Source: Caulobacter sp. (GTDB lineage Bacteria; Pseudomonadota; Alphaproteobacteria; Caulobacterales; Caulobacteraceae). Taken from it: DNA of 64,000 nt. A model generated the notes under the pieces. It had not been told where the DNA came from. It saw nothing but the letters and a program-made list of their open reading frames with translations, and ran no database searches. The position numbers and the translations under genes were made by a program. Positions 49,484 to 59,617 of the stretch are shown here, one piece after another (position 1 is the first letter of the stretch; every line of letters starts with the position of its first letter). The stretch is taken from positions 124,001-188,000 of the forward strand of contig JAQGIP010000032.1 in NCBI GenBank assembly GCA_028291055.1. Direction: 5' to 3'.

Positions 49484-50665
49484 TTACCGGTCCCTCGGCA
49501 ATCCCAGCACCCGTTCCCCGATGATGTTGCGGCGGATCTCCGACGTGCCGCCGCCGATCGTGGTCATGATCGAGCGGTGATATTCATAGACCCAGTTCTC
49601 GTCGGAACTGTCGCGGTCCAGCATCTCCGGTCCCAGCAGGTCGGCGGCCATGCGGAAGATGCGTTGCAGCATCTCGGAATTGTAGCAGCCGATGATGGTG
49701 CCTTCCGACCCGGGCACGAAGTTGCGCTGGGCCCGCGAGATCGAGGTGTAGCTCATCGCCTTCAGGGCCGCGACCTCGGCCCTCAGCGTCGCCAGGCGCG
49801 TGGCGATCTCGTCGTCCTGGATGGCCGGACGCACGCCGTCGGGGCCCAGCTCCGTGTGGGCCAGCTCGATCAGCCGCTCGACAACGCGTGACATCATGAT
49901 CTGTTCTGCCAGGCTCGCCGTGCCCCGCTCGAAGCCCAGGGTAGCCATGGCGACGTTCCAGCCGTCGCCGATCTCGCCGACCACATGTTCCAATGGAATC
50001 CGTACGTTATCGTAGAAAACCTGACAGAAGTGCGAGGCTCCGTGCATGCACGGGATCGGCCGGATATCGATGCCCGGCAGGGTCATGTCCCCGATAACCC
50101 AGGTGATGCCGCTGTGCTTTGAGCCCGCGTCCGGATCGGTGCGCACCAGAAGCTCCTGGTACTTGGCGTGCTGGGCGCGGCTGGTCCAGATCTTTGAGCC
50201 GTTGACCACCAGATGGTCACCATCGACCACCGCGCGCGTGCGCAGGCCGGCCAGGTCCGACCCCGCGCCGGGCTCGGAGAAGCCCTGGCACCACACCGTC
50301 TCGCCGGTCAGGATCTTGGGCAGGAAGAAACTCTTCTGCCATTCGCTCCCGCGCGCGATCACCGTCGGGCCCGCGTGGCTCAAGGCCACGAAATAGGCGC
50401 TGGCCACCGGCAGGGGCGCGTCCGCGCGGGCGTATTCCTCATACCAGATCAGCTGCTGGATCAGCGACAGCCCGCGCCCGCCATACTCCACCGGCCATGA
50501 CACGCCCGCCCAGCCGCCGGCGTACTGGCGCTGCTGCCATTCGCGGTCGAACTCCAGCATGTGCTCGCCGTCGGTGGCGCGCCCGCCACGCGGGACATTG
50601 TCCTGCAGCCAGGCGCGGGCCTCGGCCCGGAAGGCGCTCTCGTCGGGGGTAAAATCAAGGTTCAT
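49484..50665 (-). CDS. Acyl-CoA dehydrogenase (operon copy A)
   Basis: MNLDFTPDESAFRAEARAWLQDNVPRGG; WCQGFSEPGAGSDLAGLRTRAVVDGDHLVVNGSKIWTSRAQHAKYQELLVRTD. Confidence 0.93.
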   Translation of the reverse strand: MNLDFTPDESAFRAEARAWLQDNVPRGGRATDGEHMLEFDREWQQRQYAGGWAGVSWPVEYGGRGLSLIQQLIWYEEYARADAPLPVASAYFVALSHAGPTVIARGSEWQKSFFLPKILTGETVWCQGFSEPGAGSDLAGLRTRAVVDGDHLVVNGSKIWTSRAQHAKYQELLVRTDPDAGSKHSGITWVIGDMTLPGIDIRPIPCMHGASHFCQVFYDNVRIPLEHVVGEIGDGWNVAMATLGFERGTASLAEQIMMSRVVERLIELAHTELGPDGVRPAIQDDEIATRLATLRAEVAALKAMSYTSISRAQRNFVPGSEGTIIGCYNSEMLQRIFRMAADLLGPEMLDRDSSDENWVYEYHRSIMTTIGGGTSEIRRNIIGERVLGLPRDR

Positions 50666-50690
50666 CGATGCCTACTCTCGCAATGTCATG

Positions 50691-52031
50691 TCATGCGGCG
50701 GCGGCGCGCGCGTCCGCCTCGTCCAGCATCCGGCGCTTCACGCGCGCGGCGATCCACAGCAGGCCCACGCCCACGGGGGCGCAGGCGGCCACGACGATGG
50801 CCATGGCCACGCCGATCTTCTGAGGATCATGGAAGACGAAGTCGGTCAGCGCCCCGACCGCCGTGGGGCCCACGGCCAGGCCCACGAGGTTCAGATAGGT
50901 GAAATAGAGGGACGACATCCGCCCGCGGAAATGGGCCGGCGTGACCAGCTGCAAGCCCGCGATCGAATAGCCCTGAAAGGCGTAGGTGAAGAGGTAGAAG
51001 AGCCCCATCAGCGCCAGGAAGGCGACGGGGCTGCCCACGAAGAAGGCGGCGATCACCGCCGGCAGGCTGATCGCCCAGGCCAGCATGTGGAAGCGCACAT
51101 GGGCGTCGCGCACGCCGCGCGCATAGAGCCGGTCGACCACCAACGACCACAACACCTGGCCCACGCCCGTCGCCAGGAACATGGTCAGGCCATAGCCCGC
51201 GCCGACCTGGGCCATGGGCAGGCCGAAGTGGCGCGACATGTAGGTGGGGGTGAAGCTGGTCAGGGCGTAGACGGCGATCGAGGTCATGCCGAAGCCCGCG
51301 TAGTAGGGCGCCAGCAGCTTCCAGTGGCTGGCGATGAAGGCCCGGCCGCCGCCCATGGCCGCGCCCGCCCGGGCCTGTTTCTTGGAGCGGGTCTCGGTGA
51401 TCAGGAAGACGCAGGGCGCCACCACGACGGTGGGCAGCGCCACCAGCAGGAAGACCACCTGCCAGGGCCGGAAGTGGCCGATGATGGGCGCGAGCTGGGT
51501 GGCGAGCCTGCCCGCGGTGTCGATCAACAGGCCGCTGAAGCCCAGGGCCAAGCCGGTGCCGAAAGTCACCCCCAGCATATAGACTGACATGGCCAGCGAC
51601 AGCCGCTTGGGCGGGAACTGGTCGGCGATCATCGACTGGGCGGCCGGGGTCAGGGTCGCCTCCCCCACGCCCACCGAAAGCCGCGCCATCGCCAGCTGCG
51701 GGAAGGTGCCCGCCAGGCCGCTGCAGGCCGTGGCGATCGCCCACAGCACCGAGCCCACGAAGATCAAACCCTTCCTGCTGTAGCGGTCGGAGATCCAGCC
51801 CGCCGGGATGCCGAGCGTGGTGTAGAAGATGGCGAACACCGGCCCGATCAGCAGGCTGATGTCGAAGTCGGAGATGTGCAGGTCGGCCTTGATCGGCCCG
51901 ACCATCATCGTCAGCACCTGCCGGTCCATGTAGGAGCAGATGTAGAGGGCCATCAGCACCACGACCGTGAACCAGGCCACGCGGGCCGGCGGGTAGGCGA
52001 TGGCCGGGACCGCCTGGGCGGGTTCCGTCAT
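50691..52031 (-). CDS. MFS transporter (operon copy A)
   Basis: YICSYMDRQVLTMMVGPIKADLHISDFDISLLIGPVFAIFYTTLGIPAGWISDRYSRKGLI. Confidence 0.9.
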   Translation of the reverse strand: MTEPAQAVPAIAYPPARVAWFTVVVLMALYICSYMDRQVLTMMVGPIKADLHISDFDISLLIGPVFAIFYTTLGIPAGWISDRYSRKGLIFVGSVLWAIATACSGLAGTFPQLAMARLSVGVGEATLTPAAQSMIADQFPPKRLSLAMSVYMLGVTFGTGLALGFSGLLIDTAGRLATQLAPIIGHFRPWQVVFLLVALPTVVVAPCVFLITETRSKKQARAGAAMGGGRAFIASHWKLLAPYYAGFGMTSIAVYALTSFTPTYMSRHFGLPMAQVGAGYGLTMFLATGVGQVLWSLVVDRLYARGVRDAHVRFHMLAWAISLPAVIAAFFVGSPVAFLALMGLFYLFTYAFQGYSIAGLQLVTPAHFRGRMSSLYFTYLNLVGLAVGPTAVGALTDFVFHDPQKIGVAMAIVVAACAPVGVGLLWIAARVKRRMLDEADARAAAA

Positions 52032-53689
52032 GAAGCCACGGCGGGTTCTAGCCTGGCCTGCACGGTGCGCTTGGCGCCCTGGATGTCGGACTTGCCGTTG
52101 GGCGAGCGGGGGAAGTCGTCGGTGATGACGATGTGGCGCGGGACCTTGTAGCCGGCCAGCTCCGTGCGCACCCAGTCCTGGATGGCCTTGTGGGTGAGCT
52201 CCACGCCCTCAGCGGCCTTGACCACCGCCGCCACGCTCTCGCCGAACCGCTCGTCCGGCACGCCGACCACGATGGCGTCGGCCACCCCTGGCATGCGCAG
52301 GATCAGGTTCTCCACCTCCTCGGCGAACACCTTCTCCCCACCCGTGTTGATGCAGCTCGAGTCGCGCCCCAGGAACCGGATCGACCCGTCCGCCTCGATG
52401 GTCGCCCAGTCGCCCGCCATCACATAGTTGACGCCCCCGATCGCCTTGTAGGTCTTGGCGCTCTTCTCCGGATCCTTGTGATAGCCCGTGCCCGTGATCG
52501 GCCCGGCGCAGGCCAGCAATCCCCGCTCCCCCGACCCCGGCGCGATCTCGCTGCCGTCCGCCCGCAACACCTTGGTCGTGGCGTTGGGCGTGAAGACGCC
52601 CGTGTCCGGGATATTGTCCCGCGTGGCGAAGCTGGTCCCCACATGCCCTTCCGACGAGCCCACCACATCGATCAGGGTGGCGTCCGGCGCATATTTCAGG
52701 ATCACGCGCTTGGTCGGCGCGGTCCAGATCATGCCCGCCGAATAGACCGCCCGCAGCGAGGATATGTCATAGGGCCGCCCCGCCGCCGCGGCCGCCTCCA
52801 GCTCGGCGCTGATCGGCCGCGCCATCACATCGCCGGCGATGGTCAGGCTGGTGGCCCGCTCGCGCTGGATCAGGCTCAGCGTCTCTTCCGCCGTGAACGA
52901 CCAGTCGTCCAGCATCACGCAACAACCGCCCGCCATCATCGGCGCCATCGAGCCATAGACCATGCCCGTCGCGTGCATGAAGGGCGGGGTCACCACACTG
53001 ACCGGCAACCGGCCCTCATCTCTCAACCGTTTCGCCAAATCGCCTGCTTGCGCGTGCGTCCGCGCCACCGCCGCACCCAGCCCGCCGGCGGCGATCATCA
53101 TCACCCCGCCCGCCATCTTGCCGATGGCGTTGCGCACCCCCTTGGGCATGCCCGTGGTGCCGCCCGTGTAGGTCATGTGCAGATCGTCGGGCGAGCGCTC
53201 GATGCGCGCCATCTTGCCGTTGGCGGCGATCAGCTCTTCCAGGGTGTGGGAGCCCGGCGCCGCGCGGCTATCGCCCACCTCGATCAGCAGCTTCAGCTTC
53301 GGCAACTTCCCCGCCACCGCCGCCACGCGATCGGCCAGCTCCCCGTCGTAGATCACCGCCTCGGCGTCGCAGTTGTCGAGCAGATAGGCCAGCTCGTCGG
53401 CCACATAGCGGTAGTTGGCGTTGATCGGCGTGCCGCGGAACTTCAGCGTCGCGAACTGTCCCTCCAGATAGGCCGGGCTGTTGTGGAGGTAGAGGGCCAC
53501 CACGCTGCCCCGCGTGAGCCCCGCCGCCGTCATCGCCTGGGCCAGCCGCGCCGCGCGGTCTTCGAACTCAGCCCAGGTGCGCTCCACGCCGCGCCAGGCC
53601 ATCACCCGCGCATCGGGAATGGCGTCAGCCACCGCCTCATAGACGTCGGCCAGATGCAGCAGGGGGGCGCCCAGGGGCTTGTCCATCAT
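52028..53689 (-). CDS. Acyl-CoA synthetase (operon copy A)
   Basis: MMDKPLGAPLLHLADVYEAVADAIPDARVMAWRGVERTWAEFEDRAARLAQAM; HMTYTGGTTGMPKGV; FLGRDSSCINTGGEKVFAEEVENLILRMPGV. The listed ORF extends artefactually upstream to 54400. Confidence 0.92.
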   Translation of the reverse strand: MMDKPLGAPLLHLADVYEAVADAIPDARVMAWRGVERTWAEFEDRAARLAQAMTAAGLTRGSVVALYLHNSPAYLEGQFATLKFRGTPINANYRYVADELAYLLDNCDAEAVIYDGELADRVAAVAGKLPKLKLLIEVGDSRAAPGSHTLEELIAANGKMARIERSPDDLHMTYTGGTTGMPKGVRNAIGKMAGGVMMIAAGGLGAAVARTHAQAGDLAKRLRDEGRLPVSVVTPPFMHATGMVYGSMAPMMAGGCCVMLDDWSFTAEETLSLIQRERATSLTIAGDVMARPISAELEAAAAAGRPYDISSLRAVYSAGMIWTAPTKRVILKYAPDATLIDVVGSSEGHVGTSFATRDNIPDTGVFTPNATTKVLRADGSEIAPGSGERGLLACAGPITGTGYHKDPEKSAKTYKAIGGVNYVMAGDWATIEADGSIRFLGRDSSCINTGGEKVFAEEVENLILRMPGVADAIVVGVPDERFGESVAAVVKAAEGVELTHKAIQDWVRTELAGYKVPRHIVITDDFPRSPNGKSDIQGAKRTVQARLEPAVAS

Positions 53690-53736
53690 CGTCCTCCGTC
53701 CGCGGCGGCTCTGATGGCCGCCTGCCCCATGCCGCC

Positions 53737-54927
53737 TCAGGCCGCCTTGTCGGCCGCGCGGCGCGCCGGCTCGGGCGCGGGCCCGCCCATCAGAACATCG
53801 AAGTTGCCGGTATAGAACTGCTCCTTCTCGGCCTCCGTGACCCCCGCCGCCTGCATGCTGGTCTCGAACCGGCCGATCGGATCGCGCCCGCCTTCCTTGT
53901 GGGGATAGTCGGAGGAAAACAGCACCACTTCGGCGCCGGCCTGTTTGATGATCCAGCCGGTGTCCTCGAAGTGGAAGGGCGCGAACTTCACCTGGCGTCG
54001 CACATAGTCGCTGAGCGGCATGGAGAGCAGCTGCAGCCGCTCCTCGGCCTTGCGATAGGCGGACATCGCCGAATCCAGGAACCGCATCCAGCCCGGCGCC
54101 CAGTTGGCCCCATACTCCACCACGCCGATCTGCAGGCTCGGGTGGCGGTCCAGGACCCCGTCGATGATCAGCACGTTCAGGGTCTCGATGAAGGGCAGCG
54201 GCGCGGCCAGATATTCCACCGAGGTGAACGACCCGTCGCCGCCGGCGTATCCCTTGTCCACCCGCCGCCCGGTCACCGAGAAGGCGGGGCTGGGTTTGCG
54301 CCCGCCGCCCAGGTGATACATGACCGGCACGCCGGCCTCCGCCGCCATCGCCCACATCGGCTCCAGCGCCTCGTGGCTGGGCGAATGCCGCCGCGGACAA
54401 TCGACCGCCATGGTCACGGCCTTGCAGCCGCTCTCCAGCGCGAACTTCATCGCCTTTACCGACCGCGCCGGGTCGGCCAACGGCACATAGCCCGCCGCGA
54501 TCAGCCGCTCGTCCTCCGAGCAGAAGTCGAGCATGGCCCGCACATGCGCCTCGGCCAGGCCGTAGAGGAAGTCCATGTCGTCGCCCTGCTCGTACTGGCG
54601 CAGTTGCAGACGCAGGAAGCTGTCGTAGACGATCTGGCGCTTGAACCCGAGCAGGTCGAGGGCCTTGGGCCGCTCATGCTTGTCGAAGGCGCCCCAGGCC
54701 TCCCACAGCTTGCGCTGCATCAGCTCCGGCTCGCGCGCGGCCACGAAGGCCGCATCGCCGTGGTGGGCCGTCATCTGGCCGAAGTCCTCGGCCGTGAAGC
54801 CGCTGGAGCCGGCGTAGAGGAACTCCCGCTTGGCCTTCACCGCCTCGCTCATGAAGGGCACGTAGAAGTCGGGCGTCTCGAAGATGTGGCTGTCGGCGTC
54901 CTGCATATCGCGGGTGGCGTAGGTCAT
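53737..54927 (-). CDS. Amidohydrolase-family (ACMSD-like TIM barrel) protein (operon copy A)
   Basis: MTYATRDMQDADSHIFETPDFY; VPVMYHLGGGRKP; HPSLQIGVVEYGANWAPGWM; FSSDYPHKEGGRDP. Confidence 0.88.
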   Translation of the reverse strand: MTYATRDMQDADSHIFETPDFYVPFMSEAVKAKREFLYAGSSGFTAEDFGQMTAHHGDAAFVAAREPELMQRKLWEAWGAFDKHERPKALDLLGFKRQIVYDSFLRLQLRQYEQGDDMDFLYGLAEAHVRAMLDFCSEDERLIAAGYVPLADPARSVKAMKFALESGCKAVTMAVDCPRRHSPSHEALEPMWAMAAEAGVPVMYHLGGGRKPSPAFSVTGRRVDKGYAGGDGSFTSVEYLAAPLPFIETLNVLIIDGVLDRHPSLQIGVVEYGANWAPGWMRFLDSAMSAYRKAEERLQLLSMPLSDYVRRQVKFAPFHFEDTGWIIKQAGAEVVLFSSDYPHKEGGRDPIGRFETSMQAAGVTEAEKEQFYTGNFDVLMGGPAPEPARRAADKAA

Positions 54928-55023
54928 GGTCTTACTCCGTGTCGCGGCGGACTCGGGCCGCCGGCGCGCCTTGCAAATCCGGTCGCGCCCGTCCTTCACA
55001 TGGTCGGTTTCGCCCCCTGCCCG

Positions 55024-55086
55024 GTCAAGTAAATGAGGCCCGTTTCGCCATGACCGACAGTATAATCAGCTTGGACCGCCCGTCAT
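55024..55086 (-). promoter_or_regulatory. Conserved promoter block upstream of amidohydrolase operon A
   Basis: 53-bp block 55024..55076 aligns without gaps to 62635..62687 (40/53 by hand count). Minus-strand ATGACG-N16-TATACT -35/-10 candidate. Confidence 0.65.
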
Positions 55087-55182
55087 CGCGGGCCCGAAGC
55101 ATGTGCCCGCGCGTCACAAGCCAAAGCAGGGGCGAAGGATAGCCCTTCGCCCACCGCCCTCATCTCACCTACCGCGCCGCGC

Positions 55183-56358
55183 CTATCGGTCGCGCGGCAG
55201 TCCCAGCAGTCTTTCACCGATGATGTTGCGCCGGATTTCAGAGGTGCCGCCCGCGATCGTCTGCAAGGTCGAGCGGTAATACTCATAGGTCCAGCGGTCC
55301 TCGCTGGCATCCAGGTCCAGCATCTCGTCGCCCATCAGGTCGGCGCCCATGCGATAGACCCGCTGCAGCATCTCCGAATTATAGGTGGCGATCAGCGTCC
55401 CCTCCGCGCCGGGCACGAAGTCGCGCTGGGCCCGCGAAATCGACGCATAGCTCATCGCCTTCAGCGCCGCGCATTCGGCCCGCAGCGTGGCCAGGCGCGC
55501 GGCGATCAGATCGTCCTTGATTGCCGGCCTCACCCCGTCGGGCCCCAGCCGCGTCTTCGACAACTCGATCAGCCGCTCGATTTCCCGCGCCATGGCGATC
55601 TGTTCGGCCAGCGCCGCCGTGCCCCGCTCGAAGCCCAGCGTGGTCATCGCCACGCTCCAGCCAGCGTTCAGGTCGCCGACCACATTCTCCAACGGAATCC
55701 GCACGTTATCATAGAACACCTGACAGAAGTGCGAGGCCCCATCCATGCACGAGATCGGCCGCACATCGACGCCGGGCAGATGCATGTCGCCGATCACCCA
55801 GGTGATGCCGCTGTGCTTGGAGCCGGCGTCCGGATCGGTGCGCACCAGCAGTTCCTGATAGTCCGCATGCTGGGCGAAACTGGTCCAGATCTTCGACCCA
55901 TTGACCACCAGATGCTCGCCGTCGACGTAGGCGCGCGTGCTCAGCGAGGCCAGGTCCGACCCCGAGTTGGGCTCGGAGAAGCCCTGGCACCAGGGGCTCT
56001 CACCTTTCAGGATACGCGGCAGGTGATAGGCCTTCTGCCGCTCCGTCCCCCGCGCGATCACCGTCGGTCCCGCATGGCTCAAGGCCACGAAGAAGTTGCC
56101 CAGATAGGGCGCCTGGGCCTTGGCATACTCCTCGAACCAGATCAGCTGCTGGATCAGCGACAGCCCCCGGCCGCCATACTCCACGGGCCAGGAAATCCCC
56201 GCCCAGCCGGCGTCATACTGCTTCTTCTGCCAGGCCTTGTCGTAGACCAGCGTCTCATCGCCGATGATCGGCCGCTTCTCCTTGGGCACATTGTCGTGCA
56301 GCCAGTCGCGGACCTCGGCGCGGAATACGTCCTGCTCGGCGGTGAAATCGAGGTTCAT
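55183..56358 (-). CDS. Acyl-CoA dehydrogenase (operon copy B, large subunit type)
   Basis: MNLDFTAEQDVFRAEVRDWLHDNVPKEKRP; close paralogue of 49484..50665. Confidence 0.93.
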   Translation of the reverse strand: MNLDFTAEQDVFRAEVRDWLHDNVPKEKRPIIGDETLVYDKAWQKKQYDAGWAGISWPVEYGGRGLSLIQQLIWFEEYAKAQAPYLGNFFVALSHAGPTVIARGTERQKAYHLPRILKGESPWCQGFSEPNSGSDLASLSTRAYVDGEHLVVNGSKIWTSFAQHADYQELLVRTDPDAGSKHSGITWVIGDMHLPGVDVRPISCMDGASHFCQVFYDNVRIPLENVVGDLNAGWSVAMTTLGFERGTAALAEQIAMAREIERLIELSKTRLGPDGVRPAIKDDLIAARLATLRAECAALKAMSYASISRAQRDFVPGAEGTLIATYNSEMLQRVYRMGADLMGDEMLDLDASEDRWTYEYYRSTLQTIAGGTSEIRRNIIGERLLGLPRDR

Positions 56359-56368
56359 GATCGCCTTC

Positions 56369-57391
56369 TCACGCGGCCGGCTGGGCCAGCAGGTCCATCT
56401 GCTGGCGGCGCACCGCGCCCCCGAAATGGTCCAGCACATGGGCGCGCTTCAAAAACAGATGCGCCGGCAGGTCGGTGGTGAAGCCGATCGCCCCATGCAC
56501 CTGGATATTCTCCTTGGCGTTCAGCAGCGCGTATTGCGCGCCCAGCAGCTTGGCCGCCGCCACCTGGAAGTCGGCGTCGGCGCGCCTGTCCCTCACCGTG
56601 ATCGAGGCAAAGGCCACCAGGGCGTTCACCGCATCGGCCCGGATCGCCATGTCGGCGCACTTGTGCTTCACCGCCTGGAACTTGCCGATCGGTTGGCCGA
56701 ACTGCTCGCGGATCTTGGCATAGGCCGAGGCCATGTCGCGGGTCGCCTCGCACATCCCGGCCAGCATGGCGGCGGCCAGCAGCAGGCCGTTGCGGCGGAT
56801 GCCCGCGTCGGCCCCAACATAGGCCACGGTCGGCGCGCCGTTGAGGTCCGCCAGCTCCAGCGACAGCGCGTCATCGCCGCTGCGGCTCACCTTCAGGTCG
56901 TTCAACGCCCGGCGTTCGACCAGGGCCGCGCCGTCCGCCGACAGGAACAGCGCCAGGTCCGCCTCCGCCCCGTCGAACAGTTGATAGCGCCCGCTGACCC
57001 GCGGCCCGACCTCGCCCACGCTCGTCGCAATGGTGATGGCGGGGCGCACCTCGCCCGAGATGATCGCGGCGGCCAGCTCGCCATTGCCCGCGCCGGCGGC
57101 CACCCGCGCCCCCAGGCTGGCGGCGATGGCGCTGGGCGTCACCAGCAGCCGGCCCATCTCGCGATAGAGGAAGGCCTCCTCCACCTCGCTATAGCCGATG
57201 CCGCCCTGCTCCTCGGGCAGGCCCAGCCCGAACCAGCCCAGTTCGGCCATCGCCTTCCACTTGGCGTGGTCGGTGTCGGAGTTGGCCTTGCCCTTCTTGG
57301 TCAGGCGATCGAGCGGCAGTTCGGCGCGCAGATACTCCGCCACGCTGTTGGCGATCTGCTGTTGTTCGTCGGTGGCGACCAGGTCGACCAT
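56369..57391 (-). CDS. Acyl-CoA dehydrogenase (operon copy B, small subunit type)
   Basis: MVDLVATDEQQQIANSVAEYLRAELPLDRL; KENIQVHGAIGFTTDLPAHLFLKRAHVLDHFGG. Confidence 0.9.
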   Translation of the reverse strand: MVDLVATDEQQQIANSVAEYLRAELPLDRLTKKGKANSDTDHAKWKAMAELGWFGLGLPEEQGGIGYSEVEEAFLYREMGRLLVTPSAIAASLGARVAAGAGNGELAAAIISGEVRPAITIATSVGEVGPRVSGRYQLFDGAEADLALFLSADGAALVERRALNDLKVSRSGDDALSLELADLNGAPTVAYVGADAGIRRNGLLLAAAMLAGMCEATRDMASAYAKIREQFGQPIGKFQAVKHKCADMAIRADAVNALVAFASITVRDRRADADFQVAAAKLLGAQYALLNAKENIQVHGAIGFTTDLPAHLFLKRAHVLDHFGGAVRRQQMDLLAQPAA

Positions 57392-57393
57392 GC

Positions 57394-58185
57394 TCAGCGT
57401 CCCTCGAAATTGGGTTCGCGCTTCTCCAGGAAGGCGTTGGCCGCCTCCTCGTGATCGCGCGACAATTGACTGTAGGTTTCCAGGCCCATGTGGGCGTCCA
57501 TCGCCCCTTGAGCCTGCTGGCGGATGGCCATGTTGAGCGCGCGCTTGGTGCCCGCGAGCGCCACCGTGGCGCCGGTCTCGAAGCGCTTGACCCATCCGTC
57601 GACGACGCCGTCGAGCTCCTCGGCGGTGCAGGACTGCGTCACCAGCCCGATCTCGGCCGCCTGCTTGCCGGTCAACAGGTCGCCGGTCAGCAGGTAGCGC
57701 CGCGCCAGGGTGATGCCGACCAGATGCGGCCACAGCAGCGCACCGCCGTCGCCGGCCACCAGGCCGATCTTCACATGGGTGTCGCCGATCTTGGCGGTGT
57801 CGACCATCACCGTGATGTCGCTGCACAGGGCGATGGTCGCGCCCACCCCCATGGCGTGGCCGTTGATGCGCGCCACCACCGGCTTGTCGCACTCCAGCAT
57901 GTTGAGCACGACCTCACGGGCCTCTGTGGCGCCCTTCACCCACCGGGCGTGGTTTTTGATATTGTCCTTCATGCTCTGGATGTTGCCTCCGGCCGAGAAG
58001 GCGCGGTCGCCGGCCCCGGTGATCACCACCACCCGCACGGCCGGATCGCGCGAGATGGTGCGGAACACATGGCTCAGCTCGTGGTGGGCCTCGTCGTTCA
58101 TCGCGTTCATCGGCGGATCGTTGAAGGTGATCCACAGGGCCGCGCCCCGCATCTCGATCTTCAACGCCTTATACTGGTCGTACAT
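57394..58185 (-). CDS. Enoyl-CoA hydratase/isomerase family (operon copy B)
   Basis: MYDQYKALKIEMRGAALWITFNDPPMNAMNDEAHHELS; VVITGAGDRAFSAGGNIQSM; ARINGHAMGVGATIALCSDITV. Confidence 0.92.
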   Translation of the reverse strand: MYDQYKALKIEMRGAALWITFNDPPMNAMNDEAHHELSHVFRTISRDPAVRVVVITGAGDRAFSAGGNIQSMKDNIKNHARWVKGATEAREVVLNMLECDKPVVARINGHAMGVGATIALCSDITVMVDTAKIGDTHVKIGLVAGDGGALLWPHLVGITLARRYLLTGDLLTGKQAAEIGLVTQSCTAEELDGVVDGWVKRFETGATVALAGTKRALNMAIRQQAQGAMDAHMGLETYSQLSRDHEEAANAFLEKREPNFEGR

Positions 58186-58230
58186 CGATAGCCTCCGTTG
58201 TTCGTCACCCGGGCCCGGCAAAGGGCGCGG

Positions 58231-59604
58231 TCAGGCGGCGGCCTCTTCGGCGCCGGGTGGAAAGAGATTGGGGTCGAGGGCCTGGGCCGGTTCGCGGGCG
58301 CGCAGGGCCAGGGTCTGGCGCGAGGCGATCCACAGCGACAGCATGCCGAGCGGTGCGCAGCAGAGGACGACGATGGTCAGGGACACGCCCAATTTAAGCG
58401 GGTCCTTAAATACATATTCGGTGAGGTAGCCGACGCTGGTCGGTCCCACCATCATGCCGATCAGCATGGTCCAGGCCAGGAAGGCGGCCGACATCCGGCC
58501 CCGGAACCGCGGCGGCGTCACCAGCTGCAGCCCGGCATTGGCATAGCCCTGGAAGGCGAAGGTGAAGAAGAAGAACAGCCCCGTCAGCACCAGGAAGGCC
58601 AGCGGCGTGCCCATCACGAAGGCGGCCGCGATGGCCGGCGCGCTGATCAGCCAGGTGAAGATGTGGAAGCGCGGGTGGATGTCCCTGGCCCCACCCGCAT
58701 AGAGCTTGTCGACGATCACCGACCACAGCAGCTGGCCCGCCCCGGTGGCGATGAAGGTCATGGCGCCGTAGCCCAGCCCCACCTGCGCCATCGGCAGATG
58801 GAAGTGACGGCCCATATAGGTGGGGATCCAGGCGATCAGGGCGTTGACGGCGATGGAGGTGATGCCGAAGCCCAGGAAATAGGGAACCAGCAAACGCCAG
58901 TATTTGCTCAGGAAGGCGCTCAGCCGGAACGGCGCCTCGTCGGCAGCCGCCTCATGCACCCAGCCGCCCTTGGGCCGGTTGTCGCGCACGGTGAAGACCA
59001 GGGGCGCCAGCACCAGGGTCGGCGCGGCGACCATGAAGAACACCACCTGCCAGGGCCGCATGCCTTCCAGGAAGGGCAGCGCGCGGATGATCGCCCCCGC
59101 CCCATCGATCAGCAGGCCGACCCCGGCCAGCGCCATGCCGTTGCCGATGGTCACGCCCAGCATGTAGACCGAGATGGCCAGCGACAGCCGCTTGGGCGGA
59201 AACTGGTCGGCGATCATCGAATGCGCGGCGGGCGTCAGCGTCGCCTCCCCCACCCCGATCGACAGCCGCGCCAGCGCCATCTGGCCATAGTTGGCCGCCA
59301 GCCCGCTGCCCATGGTGGCCAGGCCCCACAGCACCGCGCCCACCGCCACCAGGATGCGGCGGCTGTAGCGGTCGGCGATCCAGCCGGCGGGAAGACCCAG
59401 CAGGGTGTAGAAGAGGGCGAAGGCCGGCCCCAGCAGCAGGCTCATGACGAAGTCGCCCGCGCCCATGTCCTTCTGGATGGTGGACACCAGCATGGTAAGC
59501 ACCGTCCGGTCCGCGAAGGAACAGACGTAGAGCAGCGTCATGATGGCGACCGTGTACCAGGCCGTCAGCCGCGACGGATAGGCATGGCCCACCGCCCCGT
59601 TCAT
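58231..59604 (-). CDS. MFS transporter (operon copy B)
   Basis: YVCSFADRTVLTMLVSTIQKDMGAGDFVMSLLLGPAFALFYTLLGLPAGWIADRYSRRILVA; paralogue of 50691..52031. Confidence 0.9.
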   Translation of the reverse strand: MNGAVGHAYPSRLTAWYTVAIMTLLYVCSFADRTVLTMLVSTIQKDMGAGDFVMSLLLGPAFALFYTLLGLPAGWIADRYSRRILVAVGAVLWGLATMGSGLAANYGQMALARLSIGVGEATLTPAAHSMIADQFPPKRLSLAISVYMLGVTIGNGMALAGVGLLIDGAGAIIRALPFLEGMRPWQVVFFMVAAPTLVLAPLVFTVRDNRPKGGWVHEAAADEAPFRLSAFLSKYWRLLVPYFLGFGITSIAVNALIAWIPTYMGRHFHLPMAQVGLGYGAMTFIATGAGQLLWSVIVDKLYAGGARDIHPRFHIFTWLISAPAIAAAFVMGTPLAFLVLTGLFFFFTFAFQGYANAGLQLVTPPRFRGRMSAAFLAWTMLIGMMVGPTSVGYLTEYVFKDPLKLGVSLTIVVLCCAPLGMLSLWIASRQTLALRAREPAQALDPNLFPPGAEEAAA

Positions 59605-59617
59605 GGCGCCCACACGC

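Noticed and set aside
52133-53815. 560-aa plus-strand ORF
   Set aside because: Antisense of acyl-CoA synthetase; Arg/His-rich shadow frame.
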